Shown here piece by piece: positions 23,377-31,763 of a DNA stretch of 34,183 nt. Source of the stretch: RUG14300 sp964391805 (GTDB taxonomy: Bacteria > Bacillota > Clostridia > Christensenellales > CAG-1252). A program made the translations under genes and the position numbers. The DNA is taken from contig CAYMNK010000017.1 of assembly GCA_964391805.1 (NCBI GenBank), positions 1 through 34,183 on the forward strand, given 5' to 3'. The notes under the pieces are model-generated. The model worked only from the letters and a program-made list of their open reading frames with translations, ran no database searches and was not told where the DNA came from. The number at the start of each line of letters is the position of its first letter. Position 1 is the first letter of the stretch.

Positions 23377-24936
23377 ATGAAGAGATTGACAGATTTACAA
23401 TATTTAAAACTTAATTGGATTCAAAAGTTAGGCTATAATATTGCGCTATTTTTTACAAGCATCCCCGGATGGTTCGCGAAGCTTGGCGTAGCTATTTGGA
23501 ACCTTATCAAAAAATTCGGCATTTGGATAAAGGATGACGTATTAGATACAATTAACACGTTTAAGCGTGGCGATTGGGCTATCAAACTATCCTTTATTAT
23601 TATGGGGTTAGGAAACCTTGTAAACGGACAAACATTGCGTGGTATATTATTTTTAGTTTTCGAAATCGTATTTTTCGTATATTTGTTTATACCATCGGGC
23701 GGTATTCATTGGATATCTAAATGCCAATTCTTTACGCGTGGTACAATTGGTACCGAACAAGGTCATAAGGATTTTCACCCGATTTATGATACAGAATACT
23801 GGGTTCCCGGTGACGATTCCACTAAGGTATTATTATACGGCTTGATTTCGGTGTTATTTATTCTTGCTTTTATTTATACCTGGCGTTTACAAATTAAACA
23901 ATGTAGCACCATTATTCATATCAAGGAGAGTGGCGGCACCCTTAAATCTACCAAGGATGATTTGAAATCTATGGTAGATGAGCAATTCCATAAGACGTTG
24001 CTCGCACTTCCCGTACTCGGTATTACCATGTTCACCGTTTTGCCCATCATATTTATGATATTGATAGCATTCACCAGTTTCGATGCTACAGCCGACGGAT
24101 ATAGTAACTTATTTAGTTGGGTGGGCTGGGATAACTTCAATACTGTTCTCAATTTCGGTAGCGGTGGACTCGGACTTGTATTCGGCGAATTGTTATCCTG
24201 GACGCTTATTTGGTCTTTCTTTGCTACCTTTACCAACTATTTCCTTGGTATGGCAGTAGCAATGCTTATCAATAAGAAAGGTATTAAGTTTAAGAAGGTT
24301 TGGCGTACCATTTTGGTTATGACCATCGCTATTCCTCAATTCGTATCTTTGCTTTACGTTGCTCGTCTATTCGACTCTACAGGTGTAGTCGGTAAGTTCC
24401 TATTAGAACATGGTCTAATCCCCGCATCAATGCTTGCTAATAACCAAAAAGGATTGTGGGAAAATGCCACTACCGCTCGTATTCTTGTAATCATCGTAAA
24501 TATTTGGATTGGTATTCCTTACGTAATGCTTATGGCAAGTGGTATATTGATGAATATTCCTCAGGATCTGTACGAATCTGCTAAGATCGACGGTGCTAAT
24601 CCGTGGCAACAATTTACCCGTATAACACTTCCTTACATGTTATTCGTAACAGGACCGTATCTACTCACAAGCTTCGTAGGTAACCTCAATAACTTTAACG
24701 TTATCTACTTGCTTACAGGTGGTAATCCGCTAAAGACAAACGTTGGAGCCGTCCCCGGCTCGGTAGGTGAGACCGACTTATTGATAACTTGGTTATTTAA
24801 GATAACTACGGGTTCAACCTCCGACTATAAGACAGCATCCGTTGTAGGTATTCTAATTTTCGTGGTGGTAGCAGTATTATCTTTGATAGTTTATAATGTA
24901 TTACCGTCAAATAAGAACGAGGAGGATTTCAGATAA
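23377..24936 (+). CDS. malF: Sugar ABC transporter permease, MalF type
   Basis: A 519-aa membrane permease. The N-terminal 200 residues form an extension with several membrane segments (LSFIIMGLGNLVNG, GILFLVFEIVFFVYLFIP, LLYGLISVLFILAFIYTW), as in MalF-like subunits. The permease domain follows, with the cytoplasmic EAA loop YESAKIDGANPWQQFTRITLP (about residues 400-420). The start is uncertain: AAAAGGAGG (23333-23341) is only 2 nt from an in-frame TTG (23344) and 35 nt from the ATG (23377) used here. It overlaps the next gene by one base (TAATG). It works with the adjacent MalG-type partner and the ATPase. Confidence 0.93.
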   Translation: MKRLTDLQYLKLNWIQKLGYNIALFFTSIPGWFAKLGVAIWNLIKKFGIWIKDDVLDTINTFKRGDWAIKLSFIIMGLGNLVNGQTLRGILFLVFEIVFFVYLFIPSGGIHWISKCQFFTRGTIGTEQGHKDFHPIYDTEYWVPGDDSTKVLLYGLISVLFILAFIYTWRLQIKQCSTIIHIKESGGTLKSTKDDLKSMVDEQFHKTLLALPVLGITMFTVLPIIFMILIAFTSFDATADGYSNLFSWVGWDNFNTVLNFGSGGLGLVFGELLSWTLIWSFFATFTNYFLGMAVAMLINKKGIKFKKVWRTILVMTIAIPQFVSLLYVARLFDSTGVVGKFLLEHGLIPASMLANNQKGLWENATTARILVIIVNIWIGIPYVMLMASGILMNIPQDLYESAKIDGANPWQQFTRITLPYMLFVTGPYLLTSFVGNLNNFNVIYLLTGGNPLKTNVGAVPGSVGETDLLITWLFKITTGSTSDYKTASVVGILIFVVVAVLSLIVYNVLPSNKNEEDFR

Positions 24937-25859
24937 TGTCAAAGAAAGTAAAAGAAGTTGAATTAGACAATCTCGGTCGTCCCGTAGAAGAAATTGCAGT
25001 TAAAAAACGTGGCTTGGGTGTTAAAACATCTAGAGCGATAGGTAACACTATAGTTTACATTATTTTAACAGCTATCTCGATTATTTGGCTCTTCCCCTTC
25101 GTAGGTATTATATTTGACTCATTCCGAGTAGAAAGTGCTGCACAAGTCGGATACCTAATCCCTAAACAATGGGGCTTCAAAAATTACGAAGTATTGTTTA
25201 CTCAAACAGACTTTTTGAAGTGGTTCCTAAATACAGGTTTAATGGGTGTAGCTACTGCCTTTATTCAAACGATATTCGTATTATCCATGAGTTACGTTTT
25301 ATCTCGTATGAGATTTAAGGGTAGAAAGGGACTTATGAATCTAATGCTTGTATTAGGTATGTTCCCCGGCTTCCTGACATTGATATTGATATATAAAGTA
25401 TTTACCGATTTACACTTGACAGAAGGTATGGCGCCGTTAGGCTTAATTATCGTATACTGTGCAAGTAGCGGTATGGGATATTATGTATCTAAGGGATTCT
25501 TCGATACCATTCCTAAGAGTTTGGACGAGGCTGCCCGTGTAGACGGTGCTACTCGTTTCCAAGTATTCTACAAGGTTATAATGCCTTTATCTAAGCCGAT
25601 CGTCGTATACACGATGTTGATGGGCTTTATGGCACCTTGGGGCGACTTCATGATGGCAAGCTACATCATTCACGAGAGTAGTGCAGGTATGAACGTTGCC
25701 GTCGGTATGTACGAATGGTTATCGAGAACAATGTTAAACACCACCTATACGCAATTCTGTGCCGCAGGTGTAATAGTAGCGATTCCGGTAGTAACTGTAT
25801 TCTTACTCTTACAAAAGTATTATGTACAGGGCGTAACCGGTGGAGCAGTTAAAGGATAA
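24936..25859 (+). CDS. malG: Sugar ABC transporter permease, MalG type
   Basis: A 307-aa inner-membrane permease with about six helices and the EAA motif LDEAARVDGATRFQVFYKVI (near residues 200-220). A hydrophilic N-terminus (SKKVKEVELDNLGRPVEE) precedes the first helix. The C-terminus ends QKYYVQGVTGGAVKG, typical of MalG-like subunits. Translation is coupled to the upstream permease by a TAATG overlap. The ATPase gene starts 11 nt after its stop. Confidence 0.94.
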   Translation: MSKKVKEVELDNLGRPVEEIAVKKRGLGVKTSRAIGNTIVYIILTAISIIWLFPFVGIIFDSFRVESAAQVGYLIPKQWGFKNYEVLFTQTDFLKWFLNTGLMGVATAFIQTIFVLSMSYVLSRMRFKGRKGLMNLMLVLGMFPGFLTLILIYKVFTDLHLTEGMAPLGLIIVYCASSGMGYYVSKGFFDTIPKSLDEAARVDGATRFQVFYKVIMPLSKPIVVYTMLMGFMAPWGDFMMASYIIHESSAGMNVAVGMYEWLSRTMLNTTYTQFCAAGVIVAIPVVTVFLLLQKYYVQGVTGGAVKG

Positions 25860-25870
25860 GGAGAATTAAT

Positions 25871-26986
25871 ATGGCATCAGTAAAATTAACAAATGTAGTA
25901 AAAATATATGAAAAAGGTCATACTCCTGCCGTTTCCGATTTTAACTTGGAAATAGCAGATAAAGAATTTGTCGTTTTCGTCGGTCCTTCGGGCTGTGGTA
26001 AGAGTACCACATTGAGAATGATTGCAGGCTTAGAGGATATTTCCTCGGGTACCATCGAAATTGACGGAAGAGTAGTTAACGATTTACAACCTCGTGATCG
26101 TGATATCGCAATGGTTTTCCAAAACTATGCACTTTATCCACACTTGACCGTTTTTGAAAATATGGCATTCAGCCTTCGCTTAAAGAAGGTTCCTAATGAT
26201 GAGGTTTATGCTCGTGTAACCGAAGCTGCCGAAATACTCGGCATCACCGAATACCTCACACGTAAACCGCGTGCTTTGTCGGGCGGACAACGTCAACGTG
26301 TAGCAATCGGTCGTGCAATGGTAAGAGATAGTAAAGTATTCCTTATGGACGAACCTCTGTCAAACCTCGATGCTAAGTTACGTAACCAAATGCGTGCAGA
26401 AATCATTTTGCTTCGTCAAAAGATCGATACCACCTTTATTTACGTTACCCACGACCAAACCGAGGCTATGACGTTAGGTGATAGAATCGTCATCATGAAG
26501 GACGGCTTTATTCAACAAGTAGGTACACCTACCGAAGTATTCGATATGCCCGACAACCTATTCGTAGCCGAATTTATCGGTGCTCCTAAGATGAACACCT
26601 TATTTACCGAGTTGGTTAGAGAAGGCGATAACTACTATGTATTGCCTTATGGACACAGAATCGATCTTGATGAAGAGAAGTGCGCAATACTTAGAGAAAA
26701 GGGTATCGAATCTCAAAAGATCATACTTGGCGTACGTCCCGAACATATCGTTCAGTCGGAGAACGGTATTCCTTGTGTAATCGAGGTTAATGAAATGATG
26801 GGTAGTGAGCTTCACCTCCACGTTACAGCCGAAAACGGCGATAAACTTATCGTTCGTCTTCCGACAGTTAACCTTTCAAACGAGGAGCGTGCTCAAATCG
26901 TTCGCGGTAATTCTATCAACATCGATTTCCAAAGCAAGGTTATCCATATGTTCGATCCCGAATCTCAACGCAACTTACTTAAATAA
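25871..26986 (+). CDS. msmX: Sugar ABC transporter ATPase, MsmX/UgpC type
   Basis: A 371-aa nucleotide-binding subunit. Walker A GPSGCGKST (38-46), Q-loop VFQNYALYPH, signature LSGGQ (136-140), Walker B VFLMDEPLSNLD, H-loop YVTHDQTEAM. A C-terminal regulatory OB-like domain from about residue 240 carries ILGVRPEHI, as in MalK/MsmX. AAGGAG sits just before the ATG, 11 nt after the permease stop. MsmX-type ATPases can serve several sugar importers; here it closes the operon with its own transporter. Confidence 0.96.
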   Translation: MASVKLTNVVKIYEKGHTPAVSDFNLEIADKEFVVFVGPSGCGKSTTLRMIAGLEDISSGTIEIDGRVVNDLQPRDRDIAMVFQNYALYPHLTVFENMAFSLRLKKVPNDEVYARVTEAAEILGITEYLTRKPRALSGGQRQRVAIGRAMVRDSKVFLMDEPLSNLDAKLRNQMRAEIILLRQKIDTTFIYVTHDQTEAMTLGDRIVIMKDGFIQQVGTPTEVFDMPDNLFVAEFIGAPKMNTLFTELVREGDNYYVLPYGHRIDLDEEKCAILREKGIESQKIILGVRPEHIVQSENGIPCVIEVNEMMGSELHLHVTAENGDKLIVRLPTVNLSNEERAQIVRGNSINIDFQSKVIHMFDPESQRNLLK

Positions 26987-27015
26987 CCCCATAGGGTATA
27001 TAAAAAGAGTATATT

Positions 27016-27046
27016 AAAAAGCAGGTCGTCGTGCCTGCTTTTTATT
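27016..27046 (+). terminator. Terminator of the ABC operon
   Basis: AAAAAGCAGG, 8-nt loop, CCTGCTTTTT, then TATTTT, 30 nt after the last gene. The downstream text (TTTTATTTTGCACC, then TTTTTTTGCCCATCATGTC) resembles that after the terminators at 14677 and 31525. Confidence 0.88.
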
Positions 27047-27113
27047 TTGCACCACCTTTTTTTGCCCATCATGTCATACTGAGCTAAAAATGCGTAAGAT
27101 CTCACCATCAAAT

Positions 27114-27187
27114 GTCATTCTGAGCGGAAGTCGACAGACTGAAGTCGAACCCGCAGGGCGACACCTTGGGTGTCGGAATCTTATTCC
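27114..27187 (+). repeat. Interspersed structured repeat, type A, copy 7
   Basis: GTCATTCTGAGCGG, stem-loop 1 AGTC-GACA-GACT, GAAGTCGAA, stem-loop 2 CCC-GCA-GGG, stem-loop 3 CGACACC-TTG-GGTGTCG, GGAATCTTATTCC. The closing stem is ATTC/GAAT. A truncated copy start lies at 27072. Confidence 0.92.
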
Positions 27188-27216
27188 ATATCATGGCAAG
27201 CTTGGCTTGCAATCAT

Positions 27217-27292
27217 GTCATACTGAGCGAAGGTTGAAAACCGAAGTCGAACTGCGAAGCAGTGCAAGGCTTGCCTTGCAGTATCTTAATCC
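27217..27292 (+). repeat. Interspersed structured repeat, type A, copy 8
   Basis: GTCATACTGAGCGA, stem-loop 1 GGTT-GAA-AACC, GAAGTCGAA, stem-loop 2 CTGC-GAA-GCAG, stem-loop 3 GCAAGGC-TT-GCCTTGC, AGTATCTTAATCC. The closing stem is ATACT/AGTAT. The linker to copy 7 holds another hairpin, GCAAGC-TTG-GCTTGC. Confidence 0.92.
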
Positions 27293-27320
27293 ATATGACA
27301 GTGAACATTTTTTATTGCTT

Positions 27321-27400
27321 ATACCTGCGCATAATGCCATTTTCCTCCCCTCGTATACCTGCGCATTGTCACAAAAATCGATAAATTTATACTTGCGCAT
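27321..27400 (+). repeat. Three 12-bp direct repeats, 34-bp period
   Basis: ATACCTGCGCAT at 27321-27332 and 27355-27366 and ATACTTGCGCAT at 27389-27400. Starts are exactly 34 bp apart. The third copy contains the -35 box of ATPase 2. Likely binding sites for a regulator. The gap 26987-27440 has no gene. Confidence 0.75.
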
Positions 27401-27421
27401 TGTAATTTTATGTGATATAAT
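27393..27421 (+). promoter_or_regulatory. Promoter of ATPase 2
   Basis: TTGCGC (27393-27398), 17 bp, TATAAT (27416-27421), 20 nt before the start codon. Confidence 0.7.
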
Positions 27422-27440
27422 AGTTCATAGGAGGCGTATT

Positions 27441-28799
27441 ATGATCTTTAAGAGAAAGGCTTACGATAAATTACTTAAATGGAAAAAAGAGTGTAATGGC
27501 ACTCGTGCGATTATGGTCGAGGGTGCACGTCGTATTGGCAAATCGACATTGGTTGAAGAATTTGCAAAAAACGAATATGAGTCATATTTGCTAATTGATT
27601 TTTCCAAAGTTAACAATACGATTAAAAGCTACTTTTACGATTATATCGAAGATTTGGATACCCTCTTTATGTTTTTGTCGAGTGCATACAACGTCAAACT
27701 TCAACATAGAAAGTCTGTTGTAATATTTGACGAAGTGCAACGCTTTCCAAGAGCAAGAGAGTGTATTAAACATTTGGTTGCGGACGGAAGATATGATTAT
27801 ATCGAAACAGGTTCGCTTATCTCTATTCGCGAAAATGTCAAGGATATTCTTATTCCGTCTGAAGAGCGCAGTTTAAAAATGTATCCTATGGATTTTGAAG
27901 AGTTTTGCTTAGCTTTAGATGCCGAATTAATGCTTGACTATATTAAACAATGTTTCGTGAAAAAAATTCCGCTTGATGAGGGGATGCATAAAAAAGCGAT
28001 GCTTCTTTTTAAGCAATACATGCTTGTGGGAGGTATGCCACAAAGTGTCAGTGCTTTTTTGGAGAGCGCCAAGGAATTTTCTTCTTCAGATGCCGAAAAG
28101 AGAGATATTCTGAAACTCTATCGTCAAGATATAATGCGGATCGATTCTTCTTATAAATCGAAAGTTTTGGCTATCTTCGATCAAATACCGGGACTTTTAT
28201 CACGCCATGAAAAGCGAGTTGTTTTTAAAGATGTTAGGAAAGGAAGTAGCTTCGAACAATATGAAGATACCTTCTTTTGGCTCGAGGACTCTATGATTTG
28301 CAATGTATGCTTTAACTGTGCCGATCCAAAAGTTGGACTTGTGGTCAATGAAGATAGAACCTATGTAAAATGTTATATGGGCGACACCGGATTATTGCTC
28401 AGCCATGCGTTTGACGAAAACGGAATCGCAGAGGAAGAATTGTATTATCAAATACTCAATGATAAGTTATCCATTAACGAAGGGATGCTTTATGAAAATG
28501 CGATAGCACAAATGCTCGTTGCTAATGGACATAAATTGTATTTCTACACTCATTATAGCGAGGAAAAACATCGCAATGACGTTGAAATTGATTTTATTGT
28601 TTCCAATAATAGTAAGCTAAAATTTAAGATTTTCCCGATAGAAGTAAAGTCGTCTAAGAAATACACAACGACATCGCTTGAAAGGTTTACCGAAAAATTC
28701 AAAGATAGAATCAGCGAGGCTTATGTAATTCATCCCAAAAATCTGTTTATTAAAGATAACGTAATTTGTATACCACCCTATATGACCTTTTGTCTATAA
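27441..28799 (+). CDS. AAA-family ATPase with DUF4143 domain (ATPase 2)
   Basis: A 452-aa AAA_14/DUF4143-type ATPase. Walker A GARRIGKS (28-35), Walker B VVIFDEVQ with D97/E98, and TGSLISI in the sensor position. The C-terminal PD-(D/E)XK-like part is intact here: D384 (VEIDFIV) and E401-x-K403 (IEVKSSK), unlike ATPase 1. The start is ATG 27441, with AGGAGG (27429-27434) 6 nt upstream; the frame stays open upstream through repeats, which is incidental. Monocistronic. Members of this family are widespread in gut bacteria; their role is not settled. Confidence 0.9.
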   Translation: MIFKRKAYDKLLKWKKECNGTRAIMVEGARRIGKSTLVEEFAKNEYESYLLIDFSKVNNTIKSYFYDYIEDLDTLFMFLSSAYNVKLQHRKSVVIFDEVQRFPRARECIKHLVADGRYDYIETGSLISIRENVKDILIPSEERSLKMYPMDFEEFCLALDAELMLDYIKQCFVKKIPLDEGMHKKAMLLFKQYMLVGGMPQSVSAFLESAKEFSSSDAEKRDILKLYRQDIMRIDSSYKSKVLAIFDQIPGLLSRHEKRVVFKDVRKGSSFEQYEDTFFWLEDSMICNVCFNCADPKVGLVVNEDRTYVKCYMGDTGLLLSHAFDENGIAEEELYYQILNDKLSINEGMLYENAIAQMLVANGHKLYFYTHYSEEKHRNDVEIDFIVSNNSKLKFKIFPIEVKSSKKYTTTSLERFTEKFKDRISEAYVIHPKNLFIKDNVICIPPYMTFCL

Positions 28800-28836
28800 A
28801 AAATTAACAATACAAAAACGTACTGTACCATCAAAT

Positions 28837-28911
28837 GTCATTCTGAGCGGAGGTTGAAAACCGTAGTCGAACGGCGTAGCCGCGATGCCTTAGGCGTCGG
28901 AATCTTTTTCC
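28837..28911 (+). repeat. Interspersed structured repeat, type A, copy 9
   Basis: GTCATTCTGAGCGG, stem-loop 1 GGTT-GAA-AACC, GTAGTCGAA, stem-loop 2 CGGC-GTA-GCCG, stem-loop 3 CGATGCC-TTA-GGCGTCG, GGAATCTTTTTCC. The closing stem is ATTC/GAAT. The gap 28800-29255 has no gene. Confidence 0.92.
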
Positions 28912-28952
28912 TTACTATTAAAACGGATATCATAACATAAACTTATCATTTT

Positions 28953-29039
28953 CGTTCGCAAGATACCAAATGGTTTCACAATTTGATTCTCACCTTGTTC
29001 GAATTTCGACTACGCTAACGCTCAGTATGATGGCGAACG
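28953..29039 (-). repeat. Interspersed structured repeat, type B, copy 10 (inverted)
   Basis: On the minus strand: ends CGTTCGC and GCGAACG, where copies 3 and 12 have CGTCCGC and GCGGACG, so the clamp changed on both sides. Inside: GTCATACTGAGCG...GTAGTCGAA, ATTC...GAAT, AAATTGT-GAA-ACCATTT (one mismatch), GGTATCTT. Confidence 0.85.
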
Positions 29040-29051
29040 AAGATCATCATT

Positions 29052-29125
29052 GTCAAACCCAAGCGTTGGTCGATAGACCGTAGTCGAACCCGCGAGGGCG
29101 ATGCAATGCGTCGGTATCTAAAATC
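29052..29125 (+). repeat. Interspersed structured repeat, type A, copy 11
   Basis: Variant start GTCAAACCCAAGCG, shared with copy 18. Stem-loop 1 GGTC-GATA-GACC, GTAGTCGAA, stem-loop 2 CCC-GCGA-GGG, stem-loop 3 CGATGC-AAT-GCGTCG (with G-T pair), GGTATCTAAAATCC. Confidence 0.88.
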
Positions 29126-29182
29126 CATATTATTAAAATAGAAAAAAATCCCTTTATTTATATGGAAAAATATATAAATATA

Positions 29183-29191
29183 TGATATAAT
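29183..29191 (+). promoter_or_regulatory. Extended -10 promoter of the cysK-mnmA operon
   Basis: TGATATAAT, an extended -10 with TG one base before TATAAT. No good -35 is present at the right distance. Predicted leader about 58 nt, containing CGGT...ACCG arms. Confidence 0.5.
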
Positions 29192-29255
29192 ATATTAAGT
29201 ATCATTCGATAAACGGTTATGCTTACCGAATATTTTGATAAGGAAGGTAATTTAA

Positions 29256-30155
29256 ATGAACGGTTTTGAATTGATAACTGCTAAAATTGGCGGTACACCG
29301 CTTGTATACATCGACGAATTTAACGGAAGTCCTGTTTATGGTAAATTGGAAAGTGTCAATCCCACCGGATCCATTAAGGATCGGTCGGCTTTCAATATGC
29401 TTTTGCGGGCGTACGAGGCGGGAATAATTCGCAAAGGTGATGCAATAGTTGAACCGACCAGTGGTAATATGGGAATAGGTTTGGCGTATGTAGGTAGAGA
29501 AATAGGTTTCAAAGTCATTTTGACTATGCCATCCAATATGAGCGAGGAACGTATAGATATCCTTAAAAAGTACGGTGCAGAGATAGTGCTTACCGACGCG
29601 CGTCTTGGAATGCAAGGTGCAATCGACGAAGCGAAGAGGCTTGCCAAAGAGCGTAAGGCATATATGCCGAGTCAATTCGATAATCCATATAATAAGGAGA
29701 TTCATAAACTCACGACCGCTCCCGAAATTTACCGCGATTTACCCACCGTAACCGATATCGTCTCACCGTTAGGAAGTGGCGGAACGGCTATGGGGCTAAA
29801 AGAGTTTTTTAGCGAAAATCGCCTCAACGTCAATGTTTATGCGGTTGAACCTGAAAACAGTAGGGTATTATCGGGAGATGAACCGCACGCGCACAAAATT
29901 CAAGGAATAGGGGCAAACTTTGTGCCTTCTATCGTAAAAATAAGTTTTTTAGACGGAATATTGTCGGCAAGTGACGAAGAATCGTTTAGGAATACGGCAG
30001 AATTGAAGAAAAAATATAATTTATTCTGCGGATTATCGAGCGGAGCCGCCTTGTCGGCTGTCAAAAAACTTTCGCAAATTAAAAAAGGAGTGTTCGTAAT
30101 TATATTGCCCGATTCGGGTGATAGGTATATATCGACAGGAGTATTTGATGAGTAG
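29256..30155 (+). CDS. cysK: Cysteine synthase (O-acetylserine sulfhydrylase family)
   Basis: A 299-aa PLP enzyme making cysteine from O-acetylserine and sulfide. PLP lysine K41 lies in NPTGSIKDR, the substrate loop PTSGNMGIGLA (67-77) and the phosphate-binding PLGSGGTAMG near residue 171. The C-terminal FCGLSSGAA and ILPDSGDRYIST motifs match the family. AGGAAGG (29241-29247) precedes the ATG by 8 nt. It overlaps mnmA by 8 nt. It could also use other activated serines, but the motifs fit CysK best. Confidence 0.93.
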   Translation: MNGFELITAKIGGTPLVYIDEFNGSPVYGKLESVNPTGSIKDRSAFNMLLRAYEAGIIRKGDAIVEPTSGNMGIGLAYVGREIGFKVILTMPSNMSEERIDILKKYGAEIVLTDARLGMQGAIDEAKRLAKERKAYMPSQFDNPYNKEIHKLTTAPEIYRDLPTVTDIVSPLGSGGTAMGLKEFFSENRLNVNVYAVEPENSRVLSGDEPHAHKIQGIGANFVPSIVKISFLDGILSASDEESFRNTAELKKKYNLFCGLSSGAALSAVKKLSQIKKGVFVIILPDSGDRYISTGVFDE

Positions 30156-31224
30156 AGTAGTAGTTGGATTATCGGGCGGAGTAGATTCGTCGGTAGCTGC
30201 AATGATATTGAAGGAACAGGGCTATGATGTCATAGGCTTGTTTATGAAAAATTGGAATGAAACCGATCCAAACGGAGAATGTACGGCGGAAGACGATTTT
30301 CGTGATGTAAGGCGTGTCAGCGAAGCGCTTGACATACCCTATTATGTAGTCGATTTCAGTAAAGAATACTATGATAAGGTGTTCAAACTATTTATCGACG
30401 AGTATTCCAAGGGCCGTACCCCCAATCCCGATGTTCTATGCAATAAGGTAATTAAATTCGATGCATTTGCCGAATATGCCAATCAATTCGATGCTGACTT
30501 TATAGCAACCGGACATTACGCGGGCGTAAGACACGAGGGTGAAATCCATCATCTATTGCAATCCGCCGATTCCAATAAGGATCAAACCTACTTTTTGAAT
30601 CAGCTCACAAGTAAACAACTATCTAACGTACTCTTTCCGTTATCGGATATTACCGATAAATCTGAGGTGCGTAAACTTGCCGAACAAAAAGGACTTGTAA
30701 CCGCAACCAAGAAAGACAGCACAGGTATTTGCTTTATAGGAGAGCGGAATTTTAGAAAGTTTTTATCCGAATATATTCCCATGAAAGACGGACTTATCAA
30801 GGATTTATCAGGCAAAACTGTCGGTAAACATCAAGGTGTTTTTTACTATACGGTCGGACAAAGACACGGCTTAGGTATAGGCGGTGGCGGTAATCATGAG
30901 CCGTGGTTTGTAGTCGATAAGGATGTTAAAAATAATATTTTGTACGTCAATCAAGGTGAATGTAAGGAACTATATGCCACAGGCGTAATTGTGGAAGACT
31001 TTAACTTTATATCTATTGTTCCGCCTCAAGTAACCAAGGTAATGTGCAGAATTAGACATAGACAACCGTTGTTTTCTGCAACCTTGATGCATGACGGCAA
31101 GTTTGCAACCATTTTGTTTGACGAACCGGTTAGAGGCGTGGCAGTCGGACAGTATGCCGTATGTTATTTAGATGAAATTTGTTTAGGTGGTGGCGTCATC
31201 GAATCCACCAACCGACCGAAATAA
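30148..31224 (+). CDS. mnmA: tRNA-specific 2-thiouridylase
   Basis: A 358-aa cytoplasmic enzyme placing sulfur on U34 of Lys, Glu and Gln tRNAs. PP-loop SGGVDSS (9-15), catalytic C98 (NPDVLCNK) and partner cysteine C195 (STGICFIGERNF), TGHYA (121-125), and the C-terminal domain with GQRHGLGIGGG. ATG 30148 lies inside the end of cysK, with AGGAG about 6 nt upstream. Cysteine made by the preceding enzyme is the sulfur donor through a cysteine desulfurase, not encoded here, which explains the coupling. Confidence 0.96.
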   Translation: MSRVVVGLSGGVDSSVAAMILKEQGYDVIGLFMKNWNETDPNGECTAEDDFRDVRRVSEALDIPYYVVDFSKEYYDKVFKLFIDEYSKGRTPNPDVLCNKVIKFDAFAEYANQFDADFIATGHYAGVRHEGEIHHLLQSADSNKDQTYFLNQLTSKQLSNVLFPLSDITDKSEVRKLAEQKGLVTATKKDSTGICFIGERNFRKFLSEYIPMKDGLIKDLSGKTVGKHQGVFYYTVGQRHGLGIGGGGNHEPWFVVDKDVKNNILYVNQGECKELYATGVIVEDFNFISIVPPQVTKVMCRIRHRQPLFSATLMHDGKFATILFDEPVRGVAVGQYAVCYLDEICLGGGVIESTNRPK

Positions 31225-31265
31225 GACAAGCGTAAGAGTCAAATCTTGTCATTCTAAACAAATTT

Positions 31266-31346
31266 CGTCCGCCGTCATACTGAGCGTAGTCGAAATTCGA
31301 ACGAAGTGAGAATCAAATTGTGCAACAATTTGGTATCTTGCGGACG
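31266..31346 (+). repeat. Interspersed structured repeat, type B, copy 12
   Basis: Clamp CGTCCGC/GCGGACG, GTCATACTGAGCG, TAGTCGAA, ATTC...GAAT, AAATTGT-GCA-ACAATTT, GGTATCTT. It differs from copy 3 mainly by lacking the first stem-loop segment. Confidence 0.9.
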
Positions 31347-31365
31347 GCAACGCTCACCATCAAAT

Positions 31366-31438
31366 GTCATTCTGAGCGAAAGACGAAGTCTGTAGTCGAA
31401 CTGCGTAGCAGCGACGCAATGCGTCGGTATCTTACTCC
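31366..31438 (+). repeat. Interspersed structured repeat, type A, copy 13
   Basis: GTCATTCTGAGCGA, stem-loop 1 AGAC-GAA-GTCT, GTAGTCGAA, stem-loop 2 CTGC-GTA-GCAG, stem-loop 3 CGACGC-AAT-GCGTCG, GGTATCTTACTCC. Here the closing stem ATTC versus GTAT is not matched. Confidence 0.9.
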
Positions 31439-31473
31439 TTGTTACAAAAGTCAAATAAGGCAGAAACCTATTG

Positions 31474-31521
31474 AAGACGACAATAATATATGACAGATGT
31501 AGGGGCGTTTAGTAAACGCCC
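31474..31521 (+). repeat. Hairpin repeat, type C, intact copy
   Basis: GACGACAATAATATATGACAG, GTAGG, then perfect GGGCGTTTA-G-TAAACGCCC (31503-31521). It is the best copy of the family seen at 14631, 16699 and 20775. A minus-strand relative lies at 31741-31764. Confidence 0.8.
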
Positions 31522-31524
31522 GCC

Positions 31525-31554
31525 AAAAGCAAGTCATCGCACTTGCTTTTTATT
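31525..31554 (+). terminator. Hairpin after the type C repeat
   Basis: AAAAGCAAGT, loop CATCGC, ACTTGCTTTT, then TATT. It may serve as the distal terminator of cysK-mnmA 300 nt upstream, but it travels with the repeat. Confidence 0.7.
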
Positions 31555-31763
31555 ATGTACCAACTTTTTTGCTCATCTTGTCATACTGAGCTGACTTCGT
31601 TCATCGTCATACCTTTTCCGTCCACGCCATTAAATCCTTCGATTCAGCTGTTGCTACACTCATGATGTTGAATCTTATCGTAGTTTTCCTACGCTTGGAA
31701 TGACATATATGGGACGTTATCACTTGCCTTAACAAGGATAGGACGATTATTAATCGGCCCCTA

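Noticed and set aside
27090..27440. N-terminal extension of ATPase 2 through the repeats
   Set aside because: It translates two copies of the interspersed repeat and the promoter. ATG 27441 has AGGAGG at ideal spacing and begins the conserved domain.
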